The notes beneath the pieces were generated by a model. The model was not told where the DNA came from. It saw nothing but the letters and a program-made list of their open reading frames with translations, and ran no database searches. Made by a program: the position numbers and the translations under genes. This document shows, piece after piece, positions 1 through 13,249 of a stretch of DNA of 64,000 bases (the first letter of the stretch is position 1; each line of letters starts with the position of its first letter). Source of the DNA: Bugula neritina (lineage: Eukaryota; Bryozoa; Gymnolaemata; Cheilostomatida; Bugulidae); NCBI GenBank assembly GCA_964035545.1, contig OZ037768.1:14570175-14634174 (forward strand). The letters are read 5' to 3'.

Positions 1-595
1 TTGAAATACACTGCAACACATTGAATTATACCGCAACTAACTGAAATACTCTGCATCACACTGATGTATACTGTAATATACAGAAATGTATTGTAACACA
101 CTGAAACATGCAGCAACATACTGAAATATACTGCAACACATTGAAGTATACCGCAACATACTGAAATATGCTCTGGCATACTGAAATACACTGCTAGACA
201 CTGAAGTATACTGTAATATACAGAAATGTACTGTAACATACTGAAACGTACGGCGACATACTGAAATGTACTGCAACATACTGAAATACACCGAAACAAA
301 CTGAATATATGGTAACCTAACGAAATATGTTGCAAACTACTAAAATATACTGAAAGTCACCAAAAAATATCGCAACTGTGCAACATAATGGAATATACGG
401 CAAAAACACTGGAATATACTGCAACAACCTAAGAGATACTGCAAAATACTGCAACATACTGAAATACACTGTAACATACGGAATTACACTGCAACATACT
501 GCAACATACTGAAATACACTGTAACATAGTGAAATACACTGCAACACATTGAAATATACTGAAATACTTTGTAAGATACTGAAATACACTGCAAC
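1..595 (+). repeat. Block repeated about 26,165 bp downstream
   Basis: This stretch matches 26,166-26,758 nearly base for base. Fixed landmarks are CTGCATCACA at 51 and 26,216, CTGCTAGACA at 191 and 26,356, and CTGAATATAT at 301 and 26,466, all with the same offset. It contains two ~140-bp spaced landmarks and the aberrant non-decamer module at about 371-450. The match ends where the distal copy continues with CACTAAGG while this copy runs into a CATTAGGAAATATATGG segment. Confidence 0.8.
371..450 (+). repeat. Aberrant module (CGCAACTGTG type), copy 1 of 12
   Basis: This is the segment that departs most from the decamer pattern. It begins CGCAACTGTGCAACATAATGG and runs through CGGCAAAAACACTGG to ACAACCTAAGAGATACTG. 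Further copies start at about 6,051, 20,391, 26,535, 28,821, 32,933, 33,161, 36,068, 36,296, 38,583, 44,008 and 46,274. None was seen between about 6.2 and 20.3 kb or after 46.4 kb. It marks one higher-order subfamily. It could be an old diverged decamer run or a remnant of a short foreign insert; the sequence alone does not decide. Confidence 0.75.
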
Positions 596-1946
596 ATACT
601 GCAACATTAGGAAATATATGGTAACCTACTGAAATATGTTGCAAAATACTGAAATATACTGTAACATACTAAGACATACTGCAACATACTGAAATATAAT
701 GCAACATACTGAAATATACTGCAACATACTGCAACATACTGAAATACTCTGTAACATACTGAAATACACTGCAATACACTGAAACCTATTGAAATGTACT
801 GTAACATAATGAAATACACTGCAACATACTGCAAAATGCTGAAATACACTGTAACATTTTGAAATACACTGCAAAACATTAAAATATACCGCAACATACC
901 GAAATATATGGTAACCTACTGAAATATACTGTAACACATTGAAATATTATACTGCAACAAACTGAAACACACTGCAACACACTAAAGTATACTGTAACAT
1001 ACAAAAATTTCCTGTAACATACTGAAACATGTCGCAGCATTTATAATATACTGCAACACAATGAAATAGACTGCAACATACTGAAATGTGCTGTAGCATA
1101 CTGAAATACACTGCAACACACTGAAGTATACTGTAATATACAGAAATGTACTAGAAAACCCTGAAATATATTTCAACATACTGAAAACTACCGAAAATCA
1201 TTGAAACATACTGAAATACACTGTAACATGCTGAAATACACTGCAACACATAGAATATACTGCAACATACCGAAATATATGGTAACTTACTGAAATATGT
1301 TGCAAACTACTGAAACATACTGCAACATACTGCAACATACTGAAATACACTGTAACATAGTGAAATACACTGCAACACATTGAAACATACTGCAACATAC
1401 CGAAGTATATGTTAACCTACTGAAATATGTTGCAAACCACTGAAACATACTGCAACATACTGCAACAAAATGAAATATACTGTAACACACTGAAACATAC
1501 TGCAAAATACTGAAATATACTGTAACATACTAAAACATACTGCGACATACTGAAATATAATACAACATACTGAATTACACTGCAACATACTGAAATAAAC
1601 TTCAACATACTGAAATATACCTAAAAATATTGGAACATACTGAAATACACTGTAAGATACTGAAATACACTGCAACACATTGGAATATACTGCAACATAC
1701 CAAAAAATTTGGTAACCTACTGAAATATGTTACAAACTACTGAAACATACTGCAACATACTGCAACATACTGAAACATACGGCAACATACTGAAATATAC
1801 TGTGAGACAATGAAATATACTGCAACATACTGAAATATGCTGTAGCATACTGAAATCCATCGCAACACACTGAAGTGTACTGTAATATACAGAAATGTAC
1901 TGTAACATACGGAAACCTACGTCAACATGCTGAAATATACTGCAAC
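423..1946 (+). repeat. 1.5-kb block recurring at 41.49-43.12 kb
   Basis: The ACAACCTAAGAG landmark at about 426 reappears at about 41,494, and homology continues with an offset of 41,068 through about 1,150. It then continues at an offset of 41,169 (about 101 bp extra in the distal copy) to about 1,946. Shared details include the CATTTATAATATAC register break near 1,040 and the CTAGAAAACCCTGAAATATA run near 1,150. The part around 870-1,400 also recurs near 15.8-16.3 kb (offset 14,930), 30.1 kb and 47.6 kb. Confidence 0.75.
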
Positions 1947-2460
1947 ATACTGAAATACACACCGTAACATACTGAACTCCACTGCAACATTCTGAAATAC
2001 ATTGTAACACATTGGAATACACTGCAACACATTGAAATATACTGAAATACATTGTAAGATACTGAAATACACTGCAACATACTGCAACATTAGGAAATAT
2101 ATGGTAACCTACTGAAATATGTTGCAAAAGACTGAAATATACTGTAACATACTAAGACATACTGCAACATACTGAAATATAATGCAACATACTGAAATAT
2201 ACTGCAACATACTGCAACATACTGAAATACTCTGTAACATACTGAAATACACTGCAACACACTGAAACCTATTGAAATGTACTGTAACATTTTGAAATAC
2301 ACTGCAAAACATTAAAATATACCGCAACATACTGAAATATATGGTAACCTACTGAAATATACTGTAACACATTGAAATAATATACTGCAACAAACTGAAA
2401 CACACTGCAACACACTAAAGTATACTGTAACATACAAAAATTTACTGTAACATACTGAAA
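601..2460 (+). repeat. Partial direct repeat at 1,483-bp spacing
   Basis: GCAACATTAGGAAATATATGG at 601 recurs at 2,084, and about 330 bp after each landmark are closely similar, including TACTCTGTAACATACTG and the CCTATTGAAATGTACTG segment. The second copy lacks part of the first after the CCTATTGAAATGT run. This gives a local higher-order period of about 1.48 kb, already partly decayed. The intervening sequence is ordinary decamer repeat with register slips, such as CACACCGTAACAT near 1,965. Confidence 0.65.
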
Positions 2461-5400
2461 CATGCCGCAGCATTTATAATACACTGCAACAGATTGAAAT
2501 ATACTGCACCATACTGAAATATGCTGTAGCATACTGAAATACACTGCAACACACTGAAGTATACTGTAATATACAGAAATGTTTTGTAAAATACTGAAAT
2601 ATACTTCAACATACTGAAATATACCTAAAAATGTTGAAACATACTGAAATACACTGTAACATACTGAAATACACTGCAACACATTGGAATATACTGCAAC
2701 ATACCGAAATATATGGTAACCTACTGAAATATGACAAACTACTGAAATATACTGCAACATACTGCAACATAATGAAATATACTGCAACATACTGAAAGAT
2801 ACTGCAACATACTGGATTATACTGTGGCCTACTGAATCACATTGTAACATTTTGAAAAATGATGTAACACACTGAAACATACTGCGACATACTGAAAATT
2901 ACCGGAACATACTGGAATAAACAGAGACACACTAAAATTTTATGCAACATACTGAAAGATACTGCAATATACCGAAGTATACTGGAACATATTGAAATAT
3001 GCTGTAGCATACTGAACTACACTGCAACATACTGCACCCTACTGAAGTACACTGCAAAACTTTGAAATATACTGCAACATACCGAAATATATGGTAACCT
3101 ACTGAAATATGTTGCAAACCACTGAAACATACTGCAACATACTGCAACAAAATGAAATATACTGTAACACACTGAAACATACTGCAAAATACTGAAATAT
3201 ACTGTAACATACTAAAGCATACTGCGACATACTGAAATATAATACAACATACTGAATTACACTCCAACATACTGAAATAAACTTCAACATACCTAAATAT
3301 ACCTAAAAACAATGAAACCTATTGAAATACACTGTAAGATACTGAAATACACTGCAACACATTAAAATATACTGCAACATACCAAAAAATATGGTAACCT
3401 ACTGAAATATGTTACAAACTACTGAAACATACTGCAACATACTGCAACATAATGAAATATACTGCAACATACTGAAAGATACTGCAACATACTGTAACTA
3501 ACTAAAATACACTGTAACATACTGAAATATACTGCAACATACTGAAATATACTGCAAGATACTGCAACATACTGAAATACATTGTAAGAGACTGAAATAC
3601 ACTGCAACATACTGCATTATACTGCAACATACTGCAACATATTGAAATACAATGTAACATATTGAAACACAATGCAACACATTGAAATATACTGAAACAT
3701 ACTGAAACATACGTCATCATACTGAAATATACTGCGACACATTGAAAAATACTGCAACATACTGTAATATACTGTAGCATACTGAAATACACTGCAACAC
3801 ACTGAAATATACTGTAATATACAGAATATTACTGTAACATACTAAAACATGCGACAACATATTGAAATATAATGCAACACATTGAAATATACTGCAACAT
3901 GCCGAAATATATGGTAACCTACTGAAATATGTTGCAAACTACCGAAACATACTGCAACATCCTGCAACAAAACGAAATAGACTGTAATACACTGAAACAT
4001 ACTGCAAAATACTGAAATTAACTGTAACATACTAAGACATACTGCAACATACTCATATATAATGCAACAAATTGAAATTTACTGCAACATACAAAATACA
4101 CTGCAACACACTGCAACATACTGAAAAATACTGTATCATATTGAAATACACTGTAACATATCGAAAAACACTGCAACACATTGAAATACACTGCAACATA
4201 CTGCAACATACTGTAATACACTGTAACAACTTGAAATACACTGCAACATACTGAAATACACTGTAACATATTGAAAAACACTGATACACATTGAAGTATA
4301 CCGCAACATACTGAAATATGCTGTGGCATACTGAAATACACTGCTAGACACTGAAGTATACTGTTATATACAGTAATGTACTGTAAAATACTGAAATATA
4401 CTGCAACATACTGAAATATATGGTAACCTACTGAAATATGTTACAAACTACCGAAATATACTTCAAAATACTGAAATATACCTAAAAAAATTGAAATGTA
4501 CAGAAATACACTGTAACATACTGAAATACACTGTAACATCTTGGAATACACTGCAACACATTGAAATACACCGCAACATACCGAAGTATATGGTAGCCTA
4601 CTGAAATATACTGTAACACATTGAAATATACTGCAACATACTGAAATACACTGCAACACACTAAAGTATACTGTAATAAACAGAAATGTGCTGTAACATA
4701 CTGAAACGTGCAGCAACATATTGAAATATACTGCAACATACTGAAATGTGCTGTAGCATACTAAAATACAATGCAACACACTAAACTATACTGTAAAATA
4801 CAGAAATGTACTGTAAAATACTGATATACACTGTAACACATTAGAATATACTGCAACATACCAAAATATATGGTAACCTACTGAAATATGTTGCAAACTA
4901 CTGAAATATACTGCAACATACTGCAACATAATGAAATATACTGCAACAAACTGAAAGATACTGCAACATACTGAATTATACTGTGGCCTACTGAAACACA
5001 TTGTAACATTTTGAAATATGATGTAATACGCCGAAACATAGTGCAACATACTGAAATTTACCGGAACATACTGGAATAAACTGTGACACACTAAATTATT
5101 ATGCAACAGACTGAAAGACACCGCAACATACTGAAATATACTGAGACACAATGAAATATACTGCAACATACTGAAATAGGCCGCAGCATACTGAAATACA
5201 CTGCAACAGACAGAAGTATACTGTAATACACAGACATGTACTGTCCCATACTGAAACATACGTCAACATACTGAAATGTACTGCAACATACTGAAATATA
5301 CTGCAACTTACTGAAATACACTGCAACATACTGAATTACACGGCAACACACTGAAGTAAACTGTAATATACAGTAATGTACTGTAAAATACTGAAATATA

Positions 5401-6300
5401 CTGCAACATACTGAAATATATGGTAACCTACTGAAATATGTTACAAACTACCGAAATATACTTCAAAATACTGAAATATACCTAAAAATATTGAAATATA
5501 CTGAAATACACTGTAACATACTGAAATACACTGTAACATATTGAAATACACTGCAACACATTGAAATATAGCGCAACATACCGAAATACTCTGCATCACA
5601 CTGAAGTATATTGTAATATACAGAAATGTATTGTAACACGCTGAAACATGCAGCAACATACTGAAATATACTGCAAAACATTGAACTATACCGCAACATT
5701 CTGAAATATGCTGTGGCATACTGAAATACACTGCTAGACACTGAAGTATACTGTAATATACAGAAATGTATTGTAACACGCTGAAACATGCAGCAACATA
5801 CTGAAATATACTGCAAAACATTGAACTATACCGCAACATACTGAAATATGCTGAGGCATACTGAAATACACTGCTAGACACTGAAGTATACTGTAATATA
5901 CAGAAATGTACTGTAACATACTGAAAAGTACGGCGACATACTGAAATGTACTGCAACATACTGAAATACACCGAAACAAACTGAATATATGGTAACCTAA
6001 CAAAATATGTTGCAAACTACTAAAATATACTGAAAGTCACCAACAAATATCGCAACTGTGCAACATAATGGAATATACGGCAAAAACACTGGAATATACT
6101 GCAACAACCTAAGAGATACTGCAAAATACTGCAACATACTGAAATACACTGTAACATACGGAATTACACTGCAACATACTGCAACATACTGAAATACACC
6201 ATAACATAGTGAAATATACTGCAACACATTGAAATATACTGCAACATACCGAAGTCTATGTTAACATACTGAAATATGTTGCAAACCACTGAAACATACT
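2320..6300 (+). repeat. ~4-kb higher-order block, copy 1 (copies at 16.66 and about 21.0 kb)
   Basis: Sequence from about 2,320 to about 6,300 matches 16,660-20,640 at a constant offset of 14,340 bp, with scattered single-base differences and almost no indels. Its left edge is sharp: upstream of about 2,320 the two loci differ. Its first ~2.9 kb occurs a third time at 21.0-23.91 kb. The second and third copies share changes that this one lacks, such as GCAATATACAAAA for GCAACATACAAAA near 4,086, so this is the outgroup copy. Confidence 0.85.
5591..6010 (+). repeat. Three ~140-bp subrepeats
   Basis: CTGCATCACA (5,591), CTGCTAGACA (5,731) and CTGCTAGACA (5,871) are exactly 140 bp apart. Each is followed by CTGAAGTATACTGTAATATA or a one-base variant, then similar sequence to the next landmark. 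Fourteen decamers make one such unit. The same arrangement sits at 19,931-20,350 as part of the 14,340-bp-displaced copy. Confidence 0.8.
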
Positions 6301-6965
6301 GCAACATACTGCAACAAAATGAAATATACTGTAACACACTGAAACATACTGCAAAATACTGAAATATACTGTAACATACTAAAACATACTGCGACATACT
6401 GAAATATAATACAACATACTGAATTACACTGCAACATTCTGAAATAAACTTCAACATACTGAAATATACCTAAACATATTGAAACATACCGAAATACACT
6501 GTAAGATACTGAAATACACTGCAACACATTGGAATATACTGCAACATACCAAAAAACATGGTAACCTACTGAAGTATGTTACAAACTACTGAAACATACT
6601 GCAACATACTGCAACCTACTGAAATATCCGGCAACATACTGAAATATACTGTGAGACAATGAAATATACTGCAACATACTGAAATATGCTGTAGCATACT
6701 GAAATACACCGCAACACACTGAAGTGTATTGTAATATACAGAAATGTACTGTAATACACTGAAACCTACGTCAACATGCTGAAATATACTGCAACATACT
6801 GAAATACACACCGTAACATACTGAACTCCACTGCAACATTCTGAAATACACTGTAACACATTGAAATACACTACAACACATTGAAATATACTGAAATACA
6901 TTGTAAGATACTGAAATACACTGCAACATACTGCAACATTAGGAAATATATGGTAACCTACTGAA
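6250..6965 (+). repeat. Block matching 1.40-2.13 kb (offset 4,849)
   Basis: TGGAATATAC followed by ACATACCAAAAAA at 6,530 matches 1,681, and homology extends on both sides at an offset of 4,849 bp. It includes the CACACCGTAACAT register slip near 6,807. On the right it ends inside the GGAAATATATGGTAACCTAC segment near 6,950, where this copy jumps to a different continuation. Confidence 0.65.
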
Positions 6966-7740
6966 ATATGTTGCAAAATACTGAAATACTCTGTAACATA
7001 CTGAAATACACTGCAACACACTGAAACCTATTGAAATGTACTGTAACACTTTGAAATACACTGCAAAACATTAAAATATACCGCAACATTCCGAAATATA
7101 TGGTAACTTACTGAAATATACTGTAACACATTGAAATATTATACTGCAACAAACCGAAACACACTGCAACACACTAAAGTATACTGTAACATACAAAAAT
7201 TTACTGTAACATACTGAAACATGCCGCAGCATTTATAATATACTGCAACAGATTGAAATATACTGCAACATACTGAAATATGCTGTAGCATACTGAAATA
7301 CACTGCAACACACTGAAGTATACTGTAATATACAGAAATGTACTGTAACATACTGAAACCTACGTCAACATACTGAAATGTACTGCAACATGCTGAAATA
7401 TACTGCAACATACTGAAATACACAGCGTAACATACTGAACTTCACTGCAACATTCTGAAATACACTGTAACACATTGAAATACACTGCAACACATTGAAA
7501 TACACTGAAACAAATTGTAAGATACTGAAATACACTGCTACATACTGCAACATAATGAAATATATGGTAACCTACTGAAATATGTTGCAAACTACTGAAA
7601 TATACTGCAAGATAATGCAACATACTGAAATACACTGTAACACACTGAAATACACTGTAACACATTGGAATATACTGCAACATACCAAAATATATGGTAA
7701 CGTACTGAAATATGTTGCCAGCTACTGAAATATACTGCAA
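6965..7740 (+). repeat. Mosaic decamer segment
   Basis: Pieces here match several places. TATACTGCAACAAACCG at 7,140 and the next ~200 bp match 2,381 onward (offset about 4,759), and the CCTACGTCAACATACTG run near 7,368 resembles 1,915. No gene or non-satellite sequence is visible. The patchwork suggests several small exchanges between array positions. Confidence 0.6.
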
Positions 7741-9120
7741 CATACTGCAACATAATGAAATATACTGCAACAAACTGAAAGATACTGCAACATACTAAAA
7801 TATACTGTGGCCTACTGAAAGACATTGTAACATTTTGAAATATGATGTAACACACTGAAACATACTGCGACATACTGAAAATTACCGGAACATACTGGAA
7901 TAAACAGAGACACGCTAAAATTTTATGCAACATACTGAAAGATACTGCAATATACCGAAGTATACTGTAACATATTGAAATATGCTGTAGCATACTGAAC
8001 TACACTGCAACATACTGCACCCTACTGAAGTACACTGCAAAACTTTGAAACATACTGCAACATACCGAAATATATGGTAACCTACTGAAGTATTTTGCAA
8101 ACCACTGAAACATACTGCAACATACTGCAACAAAATGAAATATACTGTAATACACTGAAACATACTGCAAAATACTGAAAAATACTGTAACATACTAAAA
8201 CATACTGCGACATACTGAAATATAATACAACATACTGAATTACACTCCAACATACTGAAATAAACTTCAACATACCTAAATATACCTAAAAACAATGAAA
8301 CATACTGAAATACACTGTAAGATACTGAAATACACTGCACCACATTAAAATATACTGCAACATACCAAAAAATATGGTAACCTACTGAAATATGTTACAA
8401 ACTACTGAAACATACTGCAACATACTGCAACATAATGAAATATACTGCAACATACTGAAAGATACTGCAACATACTGTAACTTACTAAAATACACTGTAA
8501 CATACTGAAGTATACTGCAACATACTGAAATATACTGCAAGATACTGCAGCATACTGAAATACATTGTAAGAGACTGAAATACACTGCAACATACTGCAT
8601 TATACTGCAACATACTGCAACATATTGAAATACACTGTAACATATTGAAACACACTGCAACACATTGAAATATACTGCAACATACTGAAACATACGGCAT
8701 CATACTGAAATATACTGCGACACATTGAAATATACTGCAACATACTGTAATATGCTGTAGCATACTGAAATACACTGCAACACACTGAAATATACTGTAA
8801 TATACAGAATATTACTGTAACATACTGAAACATGCGACAACATATTGAAATATAATGCAACACATTGAAACATACTGCAACATGCCGAAATATATGGTAA
8901 CCTACTGAAATATGTTGCAAACTACCGAAACATACTGCAACATCCTGCAACAAAACGAAATAGACTGTAATACACTGAAACATACTGCAAAATACTGAAA
9001 TTTACTGTAACATACTAAGACATACTGCAACATACTGATATATAATGCAACATATTGAAATTTACTGCAACATACAAAATACAGTGCAACACACTGCAAC
9101 ATACTGAAATGTACTGTATC
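7740..9120 (+). repeat. Block matching 2.76-4.1 kb (offset 4,983)
   Basis: ACTGCGACATACTG at 7,864 matches 2,881, and the ACCGGAACATACTGG, TTTTATGCAAC and GCATTATACTGC landmarks follow at the same 4,983-bp offset to about 9,000. Differences are scattered single bases. Together with the 14,340-bp match this shows the same ~1.3-kb module at least four times in the first 23 kb. Confidence 0.75.
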
Positions 9121-9189
9121 ATATTGAAATACACTGCAACATACTGCATTATACTGCAACATACTGCAACATATTGAAAAACACTGCAA

Positions 9190-11080
9190 CACATTGAAAT
9201 ACACTGCAACATACTGCAACATACTGTAATACACTGTAACATCTTGAAATACACTGCAACATACTGAAATACACTGTGACATATTAAATTACACTGCAAC
9301 ACACTGAAATATACTGAAACATACCGAAATATATGGTAACCTACTGAAATATGTTGCAAACTACTGAAACATACTGCAACATCCTGCAACAAAACGAGAT
9401 ACACTGTAATACACTGAAACATACTGCAAAATACTGAAATTAACTGTAACATACTAAGACATACTGCAACATACTGAAATATAATGCAACATACTGAAAT
9501 ACACTGTAACATATTGAAAAACACTGATACACATTGAAGTATACCGCAACATACTGAAATATGCTGTGGCATACTGAAATACACTGCTAGACACTGAAGT
9601 ATACTGTAATATACAGTAATGTACTGTAAAATACTGAAATATACTGCAACATACTGAAATATATGGTAACTTACTGAAATATGTTACAAACTACCGAAAT
9701 ATACTTCAAAATACTGAAATATACCTAAAAAAATTGAAATGTACTGAAATACACTGTAACATACTGAAATACACTGTACCATCTTCGAATACACTGCAAC
9801 ACATTGAAATACACCGCAACATACCGAAGTATATGGTAGCCTACCGAAATATACTGTAACACATTGAAATATACTGCAACATACTGAAATACACTGCAAC
9901 ACACTAAAGTATACTGTAATAAACAGAAATGTGCTGTAACATACTGAAACTTGCAGCAACATATTGAAATATACTGCAAGACATTGAAATATACTGCAAC
10001 ATACTGAAATGTGCTGTAGCATACTAAAATACACTGCAACACACTAAACTATACTGTAAAATACAGAAATGTACTGTAAAATACTGAAATACACTGTAAC
10101 ATCTTGAAATACACTGCAAAACATTGAACTATACCGCAACATACTGAAATATGCTGTGGCATACTGAAATACATTGTTAACACTGAAGTATACTGTAATA
10201 TACAGAAATGTATTGTAACACGCTGAAACATGCAGGAACATACTGAAATATACTGCAAAACATTGAACTATACCGCAACATACTGAAATATGCTGTGGCA
10301 TACTGAAATACACTGCTAGACACTGAAGTATACTGTAATATACTGAAATGTACTGTAACATACTGAAAAGTACGGCGACATACTGAAATGTACTGCAACA
10401 TACTGAAATACACACCGTAACATACTGAACTCCACTGCAACACATTGAAATATACTGAAATACATTGTAAGATACTGAAATACACTGCAACATACTGCAA
10501 CATTAGGAAATATATGGTAACCTACTGAAATATGTTGCAAAAAACTAAAATATACTGTAACATACTAAGACATACTACAACATACTGAAATATAATGCAA
10601 CATACTGAAATATACTGCAACATACTGCAACATACTGAAATACTCTGTAACATACTGAAATACACTGCAACACACTGAAACCTATTGAAATGTACTGTAA
10701 CATTTTGAAATACACTGCAAAACATTAAAATATACCGCAACTCACTGAAATAAATGGTAACCTACTGAAATATGTTGCAAACCACTGAAACATACTGCAC
10801 CCTACTGAAGTACACTGCAAAACTTTGAAATATACTGCAACATACCGAAGTATATGGTAACCTACTGAAATATGTTGCAAACCACTGAAACATACTGCAA
10901 CATACTGCAACAAAATGAAATATACTGTAACACACTGAAAAATACTGCAAAATACTGAAATATACTGTAACATACTAAAACATACTGCGACATACTGAAA
11001 TATAATACAACATACTGAATTACACTCCAACATACTGCAACATACTGAAATACTCTGTAACATACTGAAATACACTGCAA
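9190..11080 (+). repeat. 1.9-kb tandem higher-order repeat, unit 1
   Basis: ATCTTGAAATACACTGC at 9,241 matches 11,132, an offset of 1,891 bp that holds until about 10,170. After that the offset is 2,032 because unit 2 carries one extra 140-bp subrepeat plus 1 bp. Unit 1 holds two 140-bp subrepeats with landmarks near 10,171 (ATTGTTAACACTG, one base shorter than its relatives) and 10,310 (CTGCTAGACA). It also holds an alternating inverted repeat at 9,602-9,628. Confidence 0.88.
9602..9628. repeat. Alternating inverted repeat (7-3-7-3-7)
   Basis: TACTGTA, ATA, TACAGTA, ATG, TACTGTA follow one another, so the middle heptamer is the exact reverse complement of both outer ones and either of two hairpins could form. 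The same 27 bp occur at 11,493-11,519. A shorter form with one perfect pair (TACAGTA-ATG-TACTGTA) occurs for example at 5,369-5,385, 15,217-15,233, 19,709-19,725 and 24,306-24,322. The common satellite form CTGTA-ATA-TACAG keeps only 5-bp arms. Confidence 0.8.
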
Positions 11081-13112
11081 CACATTGAAATACACTGCAA
11101 AATACTGCAACATACTGTAATACACTGTAACATCTTGAAATACACTGCAACATACTGAAATACACTGTGACATATTGAATTACACTGCAACACACTGAAA
11201 TATACTGAAACATACCGAAATATATGGTAACCTACTGAAATATGTTGCAAACTACTGAAACATACTGCAACATCCTGCAACAAAACGAGATATACTGTAA
11301 TACACTGAAACATACTGCAAAATACTGAAATTAACTGTAACATACTAAGACATACTGCAACATACTGAAATATAATGCAACATACTGAAATACACTGTAA
11401 CATATTGAAAAACACTGATACACATTGAAGTATACCGCAACATACTGAAATATGCTGTGGCATACTGAAATACACTGCTGGACACTGAAGTATACTGTAA
11501 TATACAGTAATGTACTGTAAAATACTGAAATATACTGCAACATACTGAAATATATGGTAACTTACTGAAATATGTTACAAACTACCGAAATATACTTCAA
11601 AATACTGAAATATACCTAAAAAAATTGAAATGTACTGAAATACACTGTAACATACTGAAATACACTGTACCATCTTCGAATACACTGCAACACATTGAAA
11701 TACACCGCAACATACCGAAGTATATGGTAGCCTACCGAAATATACTGTAACACATTGAAATATACTGCAACATACTGAAATACACTGCAACACACTAAAG
11801 TATACTGTAATAAACAGAAATGTGCTGTAACATACTGAAACGTGCAGCAACATATTGAAATATACTGCAAGACATTGAAATATACTGCAACATACTGAAA
11901 TGTGCTGTAGCATACTAAAATACACTGCAACACACTAAACTATACTGTAAAATACAGAAATGTACTGTAAAATACTGAAATACACTGTAACATCTTGAAA
12001 TACACTGCAAAACATTGAACTATACCGCAACATACTGAAATATGCTGTGGCATACTGAAATACACTGCTAAACACTGAAGTATACTGTAATATACAGAAA
12101 TGTATTGTAACACGCTGAAACATGCAGCAACATACTGAAATATACTGCAAAACCTTGAACTATACCGCAACATACTGAAATATGCTGTGGCATACTGATA
12201 TACACTGCTAGACACTGAAGTATACTGTAATATACAGAAATGTATTGTAACACGCTGAAACATGCAGGAACATACTGAAATATACTGCAAAACATTGAAC
12301 TATACCGCAACATACTGAAATATGCTGTGGCATACTGAAATACACTGCTAGACACTGAAGTATACTGTAATATACTGAAATGTACTGTAACATACTGAAA
12401 AGTACGGCGACATACTGAAATGTACTGCAACATACTGAAATACACACCGTAACATACTGAACCCCACTGCAACACATTGAAATATACTGAAATACATTGT
12501 AAGATACTGAAATACACTGCAACATACTGCAACATTAGGAAATATATGGTAACCTATTGAAATATGTTGCAAAAAACTGAAATATACTGTAACATACTAA
12601 GACATACTACAACATACTGAAATATAATGCAACATACTGAAATATACTGCAACATACTGCAACATACTGAAATACTCTGTAACATACTGAAATACACTGC
12701 AACACACTGAAACCTATTGAAATGTACTGTAACATTTTGAAATACACTGCAAAACATTAAAATATACCGCAACTCACTGAAATATATGGTAACCTACTGA
12801 AATATGTTGCAAACCACTGAAACATACTGCACCCTACTGAAGTACACTGCAAAACTTTGAAATATACTGCAACATACCGAAGTATATGGTAACCTACTGA
12901 AATATGTTGCAAACCACTGAAACATACTGCAACATACTGCAACAAAATGAAATATACTGTAACACACTGAAAAATACTGCAAAATACTGAAATATACTGT
13001 AACATACTAAAACATACTGCGACATACTGAAATATAATACAACATACTGAATTACACTCCAACATACTGCAACATACTGAAATACTCTGTAACATACTGA
13101 AATACACTGCAA
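11081..13112 (+). repeat. 1.9-kb tandem higher-order repeat, unit 2 (2,032 bp)
   Basis: Direct continuation of the preceding unit. It is 2,032 bp long because it has three rather than two 140-bp subrepeats. The match to unit 1 breaks at about 13,113, where ACACACTGAAACC replaces ACACATTGAAATAC. The two units differ at only scattered bases in the lines compared, so the duplication looks recent relative to the divergence between decamers. Confidence 0.88.
12061..12480 (+). repeat. Three tandem 140-bp subrepeats
   Basis: TACACTGCTAAACACTG (12,061), TACACTGCTAGACACTG (12,201) and TACACTGCTAGACACTG (12,341) are spaced exactly 140 bp. Each is followed by TATACTGTAATATACAG or a one-base variant. 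The second carries ACTGATATACACTGC just upstream where the others have ACTGAAATACACTGC. The sibling 1.9-kb unit has only two, so this is a copy-number difference within one array. Confidence 0.88.
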
Positions 13113-13249
13113 CACACTGAAACCTATTGAAAAGTACTGTAACATATTGAAATACACTGCAACTTACTGCAAAATGCTGAAATACACTGTAACATTTTGA
13201 AATACACTGCAAAACATTAAAATATACCGCAACATACCGAAATATATGG

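Noticed and set aside
371-450. The aberrant module as a transposon or SINE remnant
   Set aside because: No terminal repeats, target-site duplication, poly-A tail or promoter box could be seen, and much of it still aligns to degenerate decamers. Kept only as a finding to test.
4072-4254. A 60-codon + strand open frame
   Set aside because: It lies wholly inside decamer repeat, lacks any supporting feature, and occurs because register slips happen to avoid TGA in one frame.
12061-12480. Regularly spaced repeats that might be read as a CRISPR array
   Set aside because: The 140-bp units are contiguous tandem copies with no unique spacers between constant repeats, and no cas genes are present.
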